Made by a program: the position numbers and the translations under genes
The notes under the pieces: model-generated
The model's database searches: none
Seen by the model: the letters and a program-made list of their open reading frames with translations, nothing else
Told to the model about the DNA's origin: nothing
NCBI RefSeq assembly: GCF_002608565.1
Contig: NZ_LIXM01000011.1
Location: 62,001 to 126,000, forward strand
DNA: 64,000 nt
DNA from: Vibrio sp. PID17_43
GTDB taxonomy: Bacteria; Pseudomonadota; Gammaproteobacteria; Enterobacterales; Vibrionaceae
Direction: 5' to 3'
Part shown: positions 17,281 to 26,057 of the stretch, piece by piece
How the letters are laid out: the number at the start of each line of letters is the position of its first letter
Numbering within the stretch: the stretch's first letter is position 1

Positions 17281-18352
17281 TGTATTAGTTCAGCCTGAAC
17301 AGTTAATCGAAGTCTCGCCGGCAACATTATCGAATATCGTAGCTGAAGCTCGATATTTTAATATGTTGGGACAGCTTAAGTATCATTGTAATACACGTGG
17401 AGTATGGTCTCGTCTACCTAAAAAATTTCGCCAACAGCTCGATACTGCCACACTATTTTACGACAACCAGCGCAGAAAATTGGCGGTTGAAACTGACGAA
17501 ATTGCTCATGCGCTCTCTCCACTCAACATCAATTGGATCTATTTGAAAGGCAGCGCCTACCACTTAAATAACATGAGTAACTTCTCAGGAAGAATGATGA
17601 GCGATATTGATGTTCTTGTGCAGGAGGAAGACTTACCACAGGTCGAAGCCGCACTAAGATCTCATGGCTGGATGCCTGCTCCGGTGAATAGTTACGATGA
17701 AAAATTCTACCGCAATTGGTCGCAAGAGATCCCGCCATTACGACATATTTATCGCCAAGTAGAACTGGATGTACATTTCAATATCCTGCCGAAGACATTA
17801 AAAGAGTCCATTAATAATAAACATTTATTCGAACAATCACTTCCGTTTAGCGATGACCCCAATCAAAAAGTACTCACCCCACATGCAATGCTCGCCCATA
17901 GTGCCATTCATCTGTTCTACGAAAGTGAATATGCCAAAGGGCTAAGAGATCTTTACGACATTGCTCTGTTGATCAATCATTATTCTGTAGAAGCGTCATT
18001 TTGGGATGATCTCATCGAACTTGGTCGTACGATTGGTAACGAATCATCGATCTACTTAGCGTTACGTTACAGTCAGCAAATTTATTGCTCTCAAATTCCT
18101 ACCACGGTGATTGATCACTATGCTCAGTTCAGACCCAATTGGTTGTATCTCACTGTATTGGATTTCTGTTTCTTTGCCATTTTTACCCGCTCATTTCCAC
18201 CTCACAGAAAGTCAGGACATGGGTTGGCAGAAACATTCCTCTACCTAAGAGGGCATTTGAAAAGAATGCCACTGCGCTTACTCGTCCCGCATCTAACCAA
18301 AAAGTACTTCGACAAATTTAAAGTCAAACAACAAGCAGACGAACTGATTTAA
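17264..18352 (+). CDS. Nucleotidyltransferase family protein (PF14907-like)
   Basis: 362 aa, GTG start at 17264 with TTGGAGG upstream. The signature is INWIYLKGSAYHLN followed by GRMMSDIDVLV, that is a KG-S ... DID pair of metal-binding aspartates typical of the uncharacterised nucleotidyltransferase family, then LDVHFNILP. The C-terminal part is helical. Such proteins are frequent in peptide-modification and exosortase-type cassettes. It overlaps the kinase gene, and the unit ends at the hairpin 18379-18425. Substrate unknown. Confidence 0.72.
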   Translation: MIKLVDVLVQPEQLIEVSPATLSNIVAEARYFNMLGQLKYHCNTRGVWSRLPKKFRQQLDTATLFYDNQRRKLAVETDEIAHALSPLNINWIYLKGSAYHLNNMSNFSGRMMSDIDVLVQEEDLPQVEAALRSHGWMPAPVNSYDEKFYRNWSQEIPPLRHIYRQVELDVHFNILPKTLKESINNKHLFEQSLPFSDDPNQKVLTPHAMLAHSAIHLFYESEYAKGLRDLYDIALLINHYSVEASFWDDLIELGRTIGNESSIYLALRYSQQIYCSQIPTTVIDHYAQFRPNWLYLTVLDFCFFAIFTRSFPPHRKSGHGLAETFLYLRGHLKRMPLRLLVPHLTKKYFDKFKVKQQADELI

Positions 18353-18378
18353 TACTAACAACTATCTTCTTTTGCTAG

Positions 18379-18425
18379 CAACAGACAGCAAGCAGAGCTA
18401 AATACACTCTGCCTACTGTCTGTTG
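18379..18425. terminator. Bidirectional hairpin terminator
   Basis: CAACAGACAG pairs with CTGTCTGTTG, with an inner CAGAG/CTCTG pair. It separates the convergent nucleotidyltransferase and subtilase genes. Confidence 0.65.
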
Positions 18426-18447
18426 ACAATTCGAGTTGAAACGCTGA

Positions 18448-21348
18448 CTACTTAACGACGATATCGTCAATCAACAACACGGAATCGTACAGATCATCTT
18501 CACTGTCTGAAATATTGATTCGGTACTCACCTTGCCCTTGTGTCACCGGTATGGTTAAGCTGACGTTCTTAAACCCTATGTGCCCCACAGTGTCATCCCC
18601 TCCTGGAAAATCAATGCCGTCAATGAGCGTAAACTCAGAGTCATTCACACTATCACGGGCTAACTCTTGTTGCGTGCCATCGGGCAATGTCAATGTGATA
18701 AGCAATATGTCATCAAATGGAGAGCCTAAAAATTCCGGATACTCTTCGGTAAGGAAATTGTAAGTCAACTCAAGCGTTAACTCTGTAACGCCCGGCTGAA
18801 TAACAAATGACTTGAGCAAGGTTGTTTCCGCTTGATCTTCTTCTGGACCAGTACTCAACAACGCCATTCGATTCCCTGAAGGTGGACGTAGACTACCCAG
18901 TTCAGTAATGCTACTCGCGGTACCACTAGTTTCCCATTCAGCCAAGTCCCCAATCTCAAAACCACCATTAAACACCGCCTCAAAAAGGTCAACGCGACTT
19001 GTACCAATCAACAGTGCTGCGTCAACCGATTTACCAGACCTGAGCAACCGCTCCCTAATTTGCTTTGGTTCCCATTCAGGGTGTTGAGTCCATATCACCG
19101 CGGCAGAACCCGACACCAAAGGCGCAGCCATACTAGTGCCCGATTTTATCGACGTACCACCGCCAAGCTGAGTAGAACGCGCATTTTCGCCCGGTGCCGC
19201 AATATCAACCCATGTCCCAAAGTTACTTAAAGATGCTCTCTCATCAAGATCTGTTGCGTTTCCTACGCACAGTGTTTGTTCATAATAACAAGGGTACTTT
19301 CTCTTATTCGACGCATCATTACCGGCTGTGGATACGATTAAGGCCCCTTTATTCGACGCATAGTCAATCACGCGATTTAGCGAGACCGAATCGACATAAC
19401 CACCGCCACTAATATTTACTACTTTAGTGCCCCTGTCCGCAGAATAGCGAATCGCAGAGACCAGTGCCGCGTAACTTCCGCCTAGACCTCGAACTGCCAA
19501 AATTTTACTGTTCCAAGCAACACTAGCGATACCATCACTATTGTTTGATTCCGCCCCGATCAGTCCCGCAACGTGGGTGCCATGGCCATTTTCATCCATA
19601 GGATCATCATCACCGGAGACAGAATCGATTCCTTTAATAATTTTGCTGTCTAAATCGGCGTGTGTATAGTCAATGCCAGTATCCACCACACCAACAAGGG
19701 TGTCGCCAGAAGAGATATACCACGCCTTATCGGCACGTATTGTGGTCATATTGGATTGATTCAAAAACTCACTGTCATTCGGATAAGAATCAATGCTCGC
19801 AAGCACTGAGTATTCGACATAGTCCACTTCAGTGTATGTTTGAAGAGATTCAATCACTTGCTCTAAACGAGATAACGAATTATTGGTTTCAACTTGGAGT
19901 TGGTAAATCCCTAGACTCAATACCGTACCAACAATTGTACCGTTCTCTGACGCGACGATTTCCTGTATACGATCTTCGCTAGTTACATCTACAAACTTGA
20001 CCAACAATTCGTTACTAAAGATTTGGTTGCCACTCTCATCGGTAATAAGAGCACTGAAATCTGACGGAGCAACTGAAGTGGGTAATTGAGTAACACTAAG
20101 CGTATGAACTCCTGATTTGATCTCGCCATTGGTAACGCGGTAATAAAGTTCACCGATACTGTTTTTAGAAACGGTGTGCAAACCGGTGTAAACCAAATCC
20201 CTAGCCACAATGTCTGGTGCGATACCGTCATCACGCAGTGAGCCGAGCGTCGCAATAACGCCAGTCCCAGCCTCATCGACTTGTTCAAGTGTTAGAGTCT
20301 CTGGAGCAGTGGCGGTACGTGTTACTTTGGCACTGACAATCAGCTCTTCAGTTTGCCCGAGCGTAATGGCATCTTTATCAGTTCCAGGGGTACTTAACTT
20401 CATTGAGCTTCGAGACGCGGTATCAGTAACCGTAATTGGCAACGACAATGTCATTGTTTGTCCTGTTTCTACCAAATTCACCACACTGGTGAACGTATAC
20501 TCACCTGCGGTTACGGCATTCAATGTCACGTTGACGACCCATGAGTTATCTTCTGCGGCAAGCCATCCCCCATTAGGGTAGTTACTGGTATAGGAGACAC
20601 CGCTTGCCGGTGTGACCGATTGTTCCAGCTGCACGCCATACTCTGCGGCATTGCCATCAATAAACTTAACGACAAACGCGATGATTTTTTCATCACCTTC
20701 TAGCATCGAAATGCTCGAAAGCCCCTGTTCGATAGATACAAATGCGTCTTGCGGTTGAACAACCGTTACAGTTCGTGTAGCGGTCGCTTGGTTACCAGAT
20801 GAGTCCATCGCTTCGTAAGTCACGGAGTAATCACCCTTGATATTAGTATCGACATTCCCAATTGTTATTACGTCAACAGAGCCATCGACATCATCATCCG
20901 CTGTTGCGCCTGCGTCATTGTACGTTTGACCTTGGCTTATCTTCGTTGGGTTATCCCCCAGTACCGTGATCACCGGAGGTGTCGTATCTGACTTAGTGAC
21001 TGCCGCTTGTACTTTTACCGTTCTACTCGCAGAAGCTTCATTTCCAGCCGCATCTGTTGCCACATAAGTAATGGTATAAGTGCCCACTTTACTAGTATCA
21101 ACATCCCCTGTTGTTGTTACCGTAACTGAACCGTCAACGGCATCGTCAGCCGTAGCTCCTGCATCACTATAGGTTTCCCCTTGCTCTACCATCGCAGGAT
21201 TATCACCCATAACAGAGATCACTGGCGGTGTGGTATCCGAGCTCGACTGTACCTCCCCATCACCACCTCCCCCGCAACCAAAGAGAGAAAAGAATAACGC
21301 CGCCAGCGCCACTTTTTTTAGTGGTTCAAATACTTTGGTGTTTCCCAT
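18448..21348 (-). CDS. Secreted lipoprotein subtilisin-like serine protease (S8) with two Ig-like repeats
   Basis: 966 aa. Lipoprotein signal with lipobox LFGC (C25) then a GGGGDG linker. Two tandem DUF5011-type Ig repeats at about 38-114 and 119-198, near-copies of each other (DTTPPVIxVxGDNP ... YTxTYxAxDxxGN). A further beta-rich region follows to about 430. A propeptide-like segment is at 445-520. The S8 catalytic domain has D556 (GVVDTGIDY), H592 (NGHGTHVAG) and S739 (SGTSMAAP). A C-terminal jelly-roll-like domain follows (about 790-966). Predicted to be anchored in the outer membrane and to degrade proteins outside the cell. No operator motif upstream. No obvious link to steroid breakdown. 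Confidence 0.88.
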   Translation of the reverse strand: MGNTKVFEPLKKVALAALFFSLFGCGGGGDGEVQSSSDTTPPVISVMGDNPAMVEQGETYSDAGATADDAVDGSVTVTTTGDVDTSKVGTYTITYVATDAAGNEASASRTVKVQAAVTKSDTTPPVITVLGDNPTKISQGQTYNDAGATADDDVDGSVDVITIGNVDTNIKGDYSVTYEAMDSSGNQATATRTVTVVQPQDAFVSIEQGLSSISMLEGDEKIIAFVVKFIDGNAAEYGVQLEQSVTPASGVSYTSNYPNGGWLAAEDNSWVVNVTLNAVTAGEYTFTSVVNLVETGQTMTLSLPITVTDTASRSSMKLSTPGTDKDAITLGQTEELIVSAKVTRTATAPETLTLEQVDEAGTGVIATLGSLRDDGIAPDIVARDLVYTGLHTVSKNSIGELYYRVTNGEIKSGVHTLSVTQLPTSVAPSDFSALITDESGNQIFSNELLVKFVDVTSEDRIQEIVASENGTIVGTVLSLGIYQLQVETNNSLSRLEQVIESLQTYTEVDYVEYSVLASIDSYPNDSEFLNQSNMTTIRADKAWYISSGDTLVGVVDTGIDYTHADLDSKIIKGIDSVSGDDDPMDENGHGTHVAGLIGAESNNSDGIASVAWNSKILAVRGLGGSYAALVSAIRYSADRGTKVVNISGGGYVDSVSLNRVIDYASNKGALIVSTAGNDASNKRKYPCYYEQTLCVGNATDLDERASLSNFGTWVDIAAPGENARSTQLGGGTSIKSGTSMAAPLVSGSAAVIWTQHPEWEPKQIRERLLRSGKSVDAALLIGTSRVDLFEAVFNGGFEIGDLAEWETSGTASSITELGSLRPPSGNRMALLSTGPEEDQAETTLLKSFVIQPGVTELTLELTYNFLTEEYPEFLGSPFDDILLITLTLPDGTQQELARDSVNDSEFTLIDGIDFPGGDDTVGHIGFKNVSLTIPVTQGQGEYRINISDSEDDLYDSVLLIDDIVVK

Positions 21349-21652
21349 CTGATTTCCCCTTTCATGATCCCATCATGAATCGTGAGCCGTGACTCGAATC
21401 TCCTCCACCGTCGCTCACTCATAAATATCAATATGGCATTTTATTCCTTGCCTCGAAAAATGCTTGATTAAGCACCTAGATTAAACATAGCAAAAAAAAA
21501 TCAATCTCATATCAATAAGGCTGCATAAATAATATGTAACCACATCACTTAGCGCGACTTGTCTGTTCATGAACGACGTCCATCATCAAAAAGCAAAAGG
21601 GCCTGAATTTACATTCGGGCCCTTCTCTCTACTTCTAAATTTGTCGCTGCCA
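21349..21652. other. Spacer upstream of the subtilase gene
   Basis: 304 bp with no gene. AT-rich around 21420-21540, which should hold the subtilase promoter, and the terminator 21597-21624 of the side-chain operon. No operator motif was found. Confidence 0.5.
21597..21624 (-). terminator. Rho-independent terminator of the side-chain operon
   Basis: Inverted repeat AAGGGCCTGAAT / ATTCGGGCCCTT with a 4-nt loop. Read leftward it is followed by TTTTGCTTTTT, so it ends the unit 25718-21653. Confidence 0.8.
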
Positions 21653-22588
21653 CTAACGATAAATAATCACCAACTCGTTAATCACTGATGGGCGTTCATT
21701 ACCCACTACATGAGTCATCACTTCCAGCGTCAGCTGAGTGCCTTTTGGACTTTGAGTCGCAGACTTCACTCGCGCACGCGCATGCAACACGGAATCAACG
21801 GGCACCGGGGCAGGAAAACGTAAGCGATCAGAGCCGTAATTCATCATGGTGCTAAAACCGGTAATTTCATACGGAAGTGCTAAATCAAATCTTGACTGAA
21901 GTACTTGAACAAGTGCACCGTGAGCAATCGTAGAGCCAAATGGACTCTCTTTCTCCGCTCGCTCTGGATCGGTATGCAACCAATAATCATCACCCGATAG
22001 CTTAGCAAAATCATCAATAAGTGCTTGATCGACGGTAATCTGGTTACTCCAAGGCGTAAAGCCTAACGACGGTAATGCGCTGATCGCGGCGGTATTCTCG
22101 ACACCAATTTTCACCTGGCCACGATCGTTTTTACTTAAGCACTCAAGCGGGCTCTGGTAAGTGATCTTATCAAAGTCAACCTCCTTCGCCGTGAATTGCA
22201 GCAGCGTTGTGCCTTCTGCATCCACCTCTTCAAAAACGGGCTTTAACGGCATGCCAACGGCTAGATCCGCTTCTTCAACACCCACTATCGTTGTGTTGAT
22301 CTGTACACCTTCTTTGAGTTGAGCGACCGCCAGCACTTGCGGCTTATCGCTAGCAAACTCAGCCATGGTTGGCACTCGAGCGATGGTAAAGCTATACAAC
22401 GTCGCTTCTCCCGATACCTCTTTCCACTCCAACTGGTCACTAAGGCAGTGTGAACAATGGTGGCGTGGATAAAAGACCCAGCCTTGACAGTCTTGGCATT
22501 GTTGAATACGAACAACACCATCTTTTAGCGATTGCCAAAAAGGCGTTGAAATCGCCGTTGCTAACGGCATTGGTTTAGTATGATTCAT
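21653..22588 (-). CDS. DUF35 (zinc ribbon/OB-fold) fused to a MaoC-like hydratase domain
   Basis: 311 aa. The N-terminal half carries a DUF35 zinc ribbon with C31, C34, C45, C48 and the following OB-fold (to about 140). The C-terminal half, about 180-311, is a MaoC hot-dog hydratase with GDDYWLHTDPERA and FGSTIAHGA, including the D and H of the hydratase-2 motif. This is the layout of the ChsH2-type protein of steroid side-chain degradation. There the DUF35 part is needed by the partner aldolase Ltp2 and the MaoC part hydrates the enoyl-CoA. It follows the Ltp2-like gene by 4 bp, supporting a complex. Confidence 0.8.
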   Translation of the reverse strand: MNHTKPMPLATAISTPFWQSLKDGVVRIQQCQDCQGWVFYPRHHCSHCLSDQLEWKEVSGEATLYSFTIARVPTMAEFASDKPQVLAVAQLKEGVQINTTIVGVEEADLAVGMPLKPVFEEVDAEGTTLLQFTAKEVDFDKITYQSPLECLSKNDRGQVKIGVENTAAISALPSLGFTPWSNQITVDQALIDDFAKLSGDDYWLHTDPERAEKESPFGSTIAHGALVQVLQSRFDLALPYEITGFSTMMNYGSDRLRFPAPVPVDSVLHARARVKSATQSPKGTQLTLEVMTHVVGNERPSVINELVIIYR

Positions 22589-22592
22589 CGAT

Positions 22593-23804
22593 TTATGCTC
22601 CTTGCAAGATCAGGGCGCCCTGCTCACTCATCACGCCACCTGTGCCACTGACAAAAATTTGGTCACATTTCGCCAACTGCCTTTGATCTGCACGGCCAGC
22701 GATTTGGTGAAAGGCTTCTATCACTTGCGACATGCCACCGGCCGCCCCCGATTGACCGAAGCTTAACTGACCACCATGGGTGTTCAGCGGAAAATCACCT
22801 TTAAACGTCAAGTTATGTTCTTTAACAAACGACATCCCCTCCCCTTTGCCGCAGAACCCCGCGTCTTCTAGTGAGAGCAACGTGGTAATGGTGTAGCAGT
22901 CATAAAGCTGCGCCGCATTCATATCTTCTGGCTTCACGCCAGCCATGGTAAAGGCTTGTTTCGCGGCTCGCTCTAGCGGTGTCACTGTCATCTCTTCACT
23001 GTAAGAGGGGGATTTATAGGACAAGCGTTCACCAAAACCTTTCACAAACGCAGGGCGGTGTCGCGCACGTGTGGCCAACTCTTTCGATGTCACCAATACC
23101 GCAGCACCACCGGCAACTGGCATCACAATTTCAAGCACATGAAGCGGATCGGCGACCACTTTACTCGCTAGTACGTCTTCAGCAGTAAGCGTTTGTCCGT
23201 TGAAGATGGCATCTGGATGATACTGCGCGTTAAATCGTTGATCGACCGCGATTTTAGCCATCGCTTGCTTATCATAACCATATTTCGCGGCGTAACGTTG
23301 GGCGATCATTGCATAGCCGGTATTCTGGCCAACGTGGCCATAAGGCAGATCAAATTCCGCTTCAGGGGCACCAAACGCCGTCGAATGACCACCGTAGCGC
23401 ATCGCCTCGGCCATCCAGCTTAAATCTTCACCCGGAGCAAATGGTGCCATGCGAGCAGGAATAACACACAAAACCGCTTGGCATAGGCCCATTTCAATGG
23501 CCGCAGCGGCGCGCCAGATCATCCCAACCGAAGAACAGCCACCAAGATCCACCACTTCAGCAAAGTTAACTTCTACCCCGAGGTATTCTGCCGCCATCGC
23601 TGGTACAAAAATGGACGCTTCATGAAATTGCGGGCCATGTAGCACAAGGCCATCGACATCTTTCATACTCAGCCCAGCATCAAGCACCGCTCGACGGCTA
23701 AGATCAGCCACCTGCTCCAAGTGAAACATTTGCGGAGCAGTTTGATATTTCTCAGGCTTATACTGCGCCGCGCCAACGATTGCTGCGGTTCCTTTTAATC
23801 CCAT
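22593..23804 (-). CDS. Ltp2-like thiolase-fold protein, probable steroid side-chain aldolase
   Basis: 403 aa. SCP2-type thiolase fold (TAAIVGAAQYKPEKYQTA, LYDCYTITTLLSLEDAGFCG, NTHGGQLSFGQSGAAGG). In the side-chain pathway Ltp2 proteins are retro-aldolases working with a DUF35 partner, which is exactly the neighbour here. The segment DLGGCSSVGM keeps a Cys at about the thiolase nucleophile position, so a true thiolase is not excluded. An aldehyde dehydrogenase at 29121 would fit the aldolase route, which releases a steroid aldehyde or ketone. Confidence 0.7.
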   Translation of the reverse strand: MGLKGTAAIVGAAQYKPEKYQTAPQMFHLEQVADLSRRAVLDAGLSMKDVDGLVLHGPQFHEASIFVPAMAAEYLGVEVNFAEVVDLGGCSSVGMIWRAAAAIEMGLCQAVLCVIPARMAPFAPGEDLSWMAEAMRYGGHSTAFGAPEAEFDLPYGHVGQNTGYAMIAQRYAAKYGYDKQAMAKIAVDQRFNAQYHPDAIFNGQTLTAEDVLASKVVADPLHVLEIVMPVAGGAAVLVTSKELATRARHRPAFVKGFGERLSYKSPSYSEEMTVTPLERAAKQAFTMAGVKPEDMNAAQLYDCYTITTLLSLEDAGFCGKGEGMSFVKEHNLTFKGDFPLNTHGGQLSFGQSGAAGGMSQVIEAFHQIAGRADQRQLAKCDQIFVSGTGGVMSEQGALILQGA

Positions 23805-23816
23805 TGTTATACTTCC

Positions 23817-25718
23817 TTATCCCTGTTCAATTTGGTGAAATGGTGGATACCCCACTGCTTTAAGTACGTCGAGTGAGTACGGTTCATAAGTCGCCGTTTT
23901 CTCATTGCGCACATACAACGGGTCTTGACACTCCTCTGGGTCATAACCTTGTCGTTGCAGATCCACTTTACGCAGCTTAAATGTGGTGGTGATGTCTGCT
24001 GCCCCACAGACACGAACAAATTGTGGTGCCGCATAACGCGGTAATCGTTCCTCAGTGAGCTGATAAAATGCCGCTGGGTCAAAAATCGCCCCCTCTTGCA
24101 TTACTACCGCGGCCATACCTGCACGACCTTCATGATTTGGCACTTGTACACCATAGATATTGATCGTTTCAGCACCTTTAAAATCCGCCAGTTCAGTGGC
24201 AACTTCTTGGGTCGACACATTTTCACTTTTCCAGCGGAACGTATCGCCAATTCGGTCGACAAAATAGTAGTAGCCATCGTCATCATAACGAAGTAAGTCA
24301 CCCGAGCGCCAATAAGCATCATTATCTGCAAGCACATTTCGGACAATTTTTTGCTCCGTAGCCTCTGCAGACACATAACCTTCAAATCGCCCCGCACCAA
24401 TCTCTGGATGATTAATGATCATGCCGAGCGCTTCACCAACTTCTCCCGGCTCACATGGGATGCAAAATCCGTTGCTATCTTTAACGTATTGATCCGCTTC
24501 AACATCGTATTTCACCAACAAAAAGTTGGTTTTCGTATTATCCGGCACCCGTCCACATGAGCCAATATAGTTGTCTAAGTTGATCAGGTTCGTATTGGCT
24601 TCGGTTGAACCCCAGCCTTCGTAAATGTCCATTGAGCCAAATTTATCCAACCAACGTTGCCATGATTCAGCCGTCAATCCAGCCCCTAACATCGCGCGCA
24701 CTTTATGGTCACGATTGCCCAAAGCCTGATTGCTATTGTCATCGTAATTCAACAAATAACGACAGATTTCGCCAATATATTGAACAACGGTAACCTGATG
24801 TTGTTTTATGTCACACCAGAACGAGCTCGAACTGAATTTACGTCGTAATACAATCGCCGACCCAGCAGCTAGTGCGGTAGAAGTGACTGATGTAGCGGCA
24901 GCGCCGTGATAAAGAGGAAGAAAACAATAAAAAGTGTCATCTTCTTTGGCATCTAACGTCACTTGCATCACATCACCAGAGGTCATCCAACGCATGTGGC
25001 TGTAGATCGCCGCTTTAGGTAATCCCGTCGTTCCTGAGGTAAAAATCAGTAGTGATGGCGTTTCCGCCGTTACCGATGAACGAACTGCCTTATCAAACGG
25101 TTCTGCGCTAGCGGCCTGCAACGCATGGACAAAACCTAAATCAAATCGAGCATGAATGCGCTCATCAGCGGGTTTTTCTTGGTCCGGTAATAAATAAAGC
25201 GGTAGCTGGGCAAAATCAGCAAATTCATCCATGGTTTGGGCAAACAGTGGCGCGCACTCTTCTCCAACAATCACCATACTTGGTTGACACGCATCAATGG
25301 CATGCACCAATGGCATGCCATGAATTTGGGTATTAATGAAAGCAACGGTCACACCGATTTTGGCGAGACCAAGCCAAACAAAAAAGAATTCGGGACGGTT
25401 CTCAATGGCCATGGCACATACATCGCCAGCTTTTAACCCTTTTTCATGTGCAACATGTGCGATTTTGTTTGCCTGACGATCAACCTCGCGGTAGCTCCAT
25501 GAGTGATGGTCATAAATCAAGAATGGACGCTCAGCGATTTGGCTTACTTGTTGTTCAAACCGATCGGCCAACGTGTAATGATCAGACGGTTTTATTAACA
25601 TCGCCGCTTTCGCTCGACGATCCATTTTTGCCTGTGTCTCACTGCGAGGAACAGGTAAAATGACGTCTGCTACTTGGTCATAGGTGCCACTCACCTTCGG
25701 ACTCATTGTGTCTGTCAT
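23817..25718 (-). CDS. Acyl-CoA synthetase, probably for a steroid side-chain acid
   Basis: 633 aa from MTDTMSPKVSG (AGGAAG upstream; the open frame runs further without a ribosome site). AMP-forming ligase with the P-loop LLIFTSGTTGLPKAA, YEGWGSTEANTN, and RSGDLLRYDDDGYYYFVDR. The length and style fit the very-long-chain/FATP-like branch (FadD6, FadD17 type) and not FadD3. As first gene of the operon with the Ltp2-like and DUF35-MaoC genes, it probably activates the carboxylated side chain of bile acids or cholestenoate-like steroids. A long-chain fatty acid substrate is the alternative. Confidence 0.75.
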   Translation of the reverse strand: MTDTMSPKVSGTYDQVADVILPVPRSETQAKMDRRAKAAMLIKPSDHYTLADRFEQQVSQIAERPFLIYDHHSWSYREVDRQANKIAHVAHEKGLKAGDVCAMAIENRPEFFFVWLGLAKIGVTVAFINTQIHGMPLVHAIDACQPSMVIVGEECAPLFAQTMDEFADFAQLPLYLLPDQEKPADERIHARFDLGFVHALQAASAEPFDKAVRSSVTAETPSLLIFTSGTTGLPKAAIYSHMRWMTSGDVMQVTLDAKEDDTFYCFLPLYHGAAATSVTSTALAAGSAIVLRRKFSSSSFWCDIKQHQVTVVQYIGEICRYLLNYDDNSNQALGNRDHKVRAMLGAGLTAESWQRWLDKFGSMDIYEGWGSTEANTNLINLDNYIGSCGRVPDNTKTNFLLVKYDVEADQYVKDSNGFCIPCEPGEVGEALGMIINHPEIGAGRFEGYVSAEATEQKIVRNVLADNDAYWRSGDLLRYDDDGYYYFVDRIGDTFRWKSENVSTQEVATELADFKGAETINIYGVQVPNHEGRAGMAAVVMQEGAIFDPAAFYQLTEERLPRYAAPQFVRVCGAADITTTFKLRKVDLQRQGYDPEECQDPLYVRNEKTATYEPYSLDVLKAVGYPPFHQIEQG

Positions 25719-25913
25719 ATTACTTCCTGTTGTATTCAAAGGATTCATTCCATGAAATTGAGTGACGAGTCGGAGCAGTTGAATCATCAACCCTAGCAAA
25801 AACTGACGGTGTTTATTCTTATTAATTAATAGCGCCGACCTGCCATTCAATATCCCTCAATTTTTTATAAAAAATTGAACCAAGCCTATGTTGATAAATA
25901 TCTTATCTCTCAA

Positions 25914-25931
25914 CATCGTCCAACGGGACTA
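25914..25931 (-). promoter_or_regulatory. Steroid-operon operator motif, copy 4 (before the acyl-CoA synthetase)
   Basis: Read leftward: TAGTCC-CGTT-GGACGATG, a perfect consensus with a GTCC-N4-GGAC core. It faces the leftward side-chain operon. Confidence 0.7.
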
Positions 25932-25959
25932 ATCAGCGTCTATAGCGCAAAAGTCTATC

Positions 25960-25977
25960 TGGTCTAAACGGACGATG
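25960..25977 (+). promoter_or_regulatory. Steroid-operon operator motif, copy 5 (before hsaD)
   Basis: TGGTCT-AAAC-GGACGATG on the plus strand, facing hsaD, 81 bp before its start. A further GGACGATG half site lies at 25997-26004. Confidence 0.65.
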
Positions 25978-26057
25978 TAAAATCAGGCCAAACAAAGGAC
26001 GATGGCAAGATGACAGTCATTGCGACTGAAAGGCATAACAACAACAAGGAGAAAGCA

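Noticed and set aside
17290-17302. TTCAGCCTGAA palindrome resembling the centre of the parS candidate
   Set aside because: Only the central 11 bp match and it lies in the coding part of the nucleotidyltransferase gene; the long arms are missing.
25997-26004. Extra GGACGATG close to hsaD
   Set aside because: A half site only, without the TAGTCC partner; noted with copy 5 but not counted.
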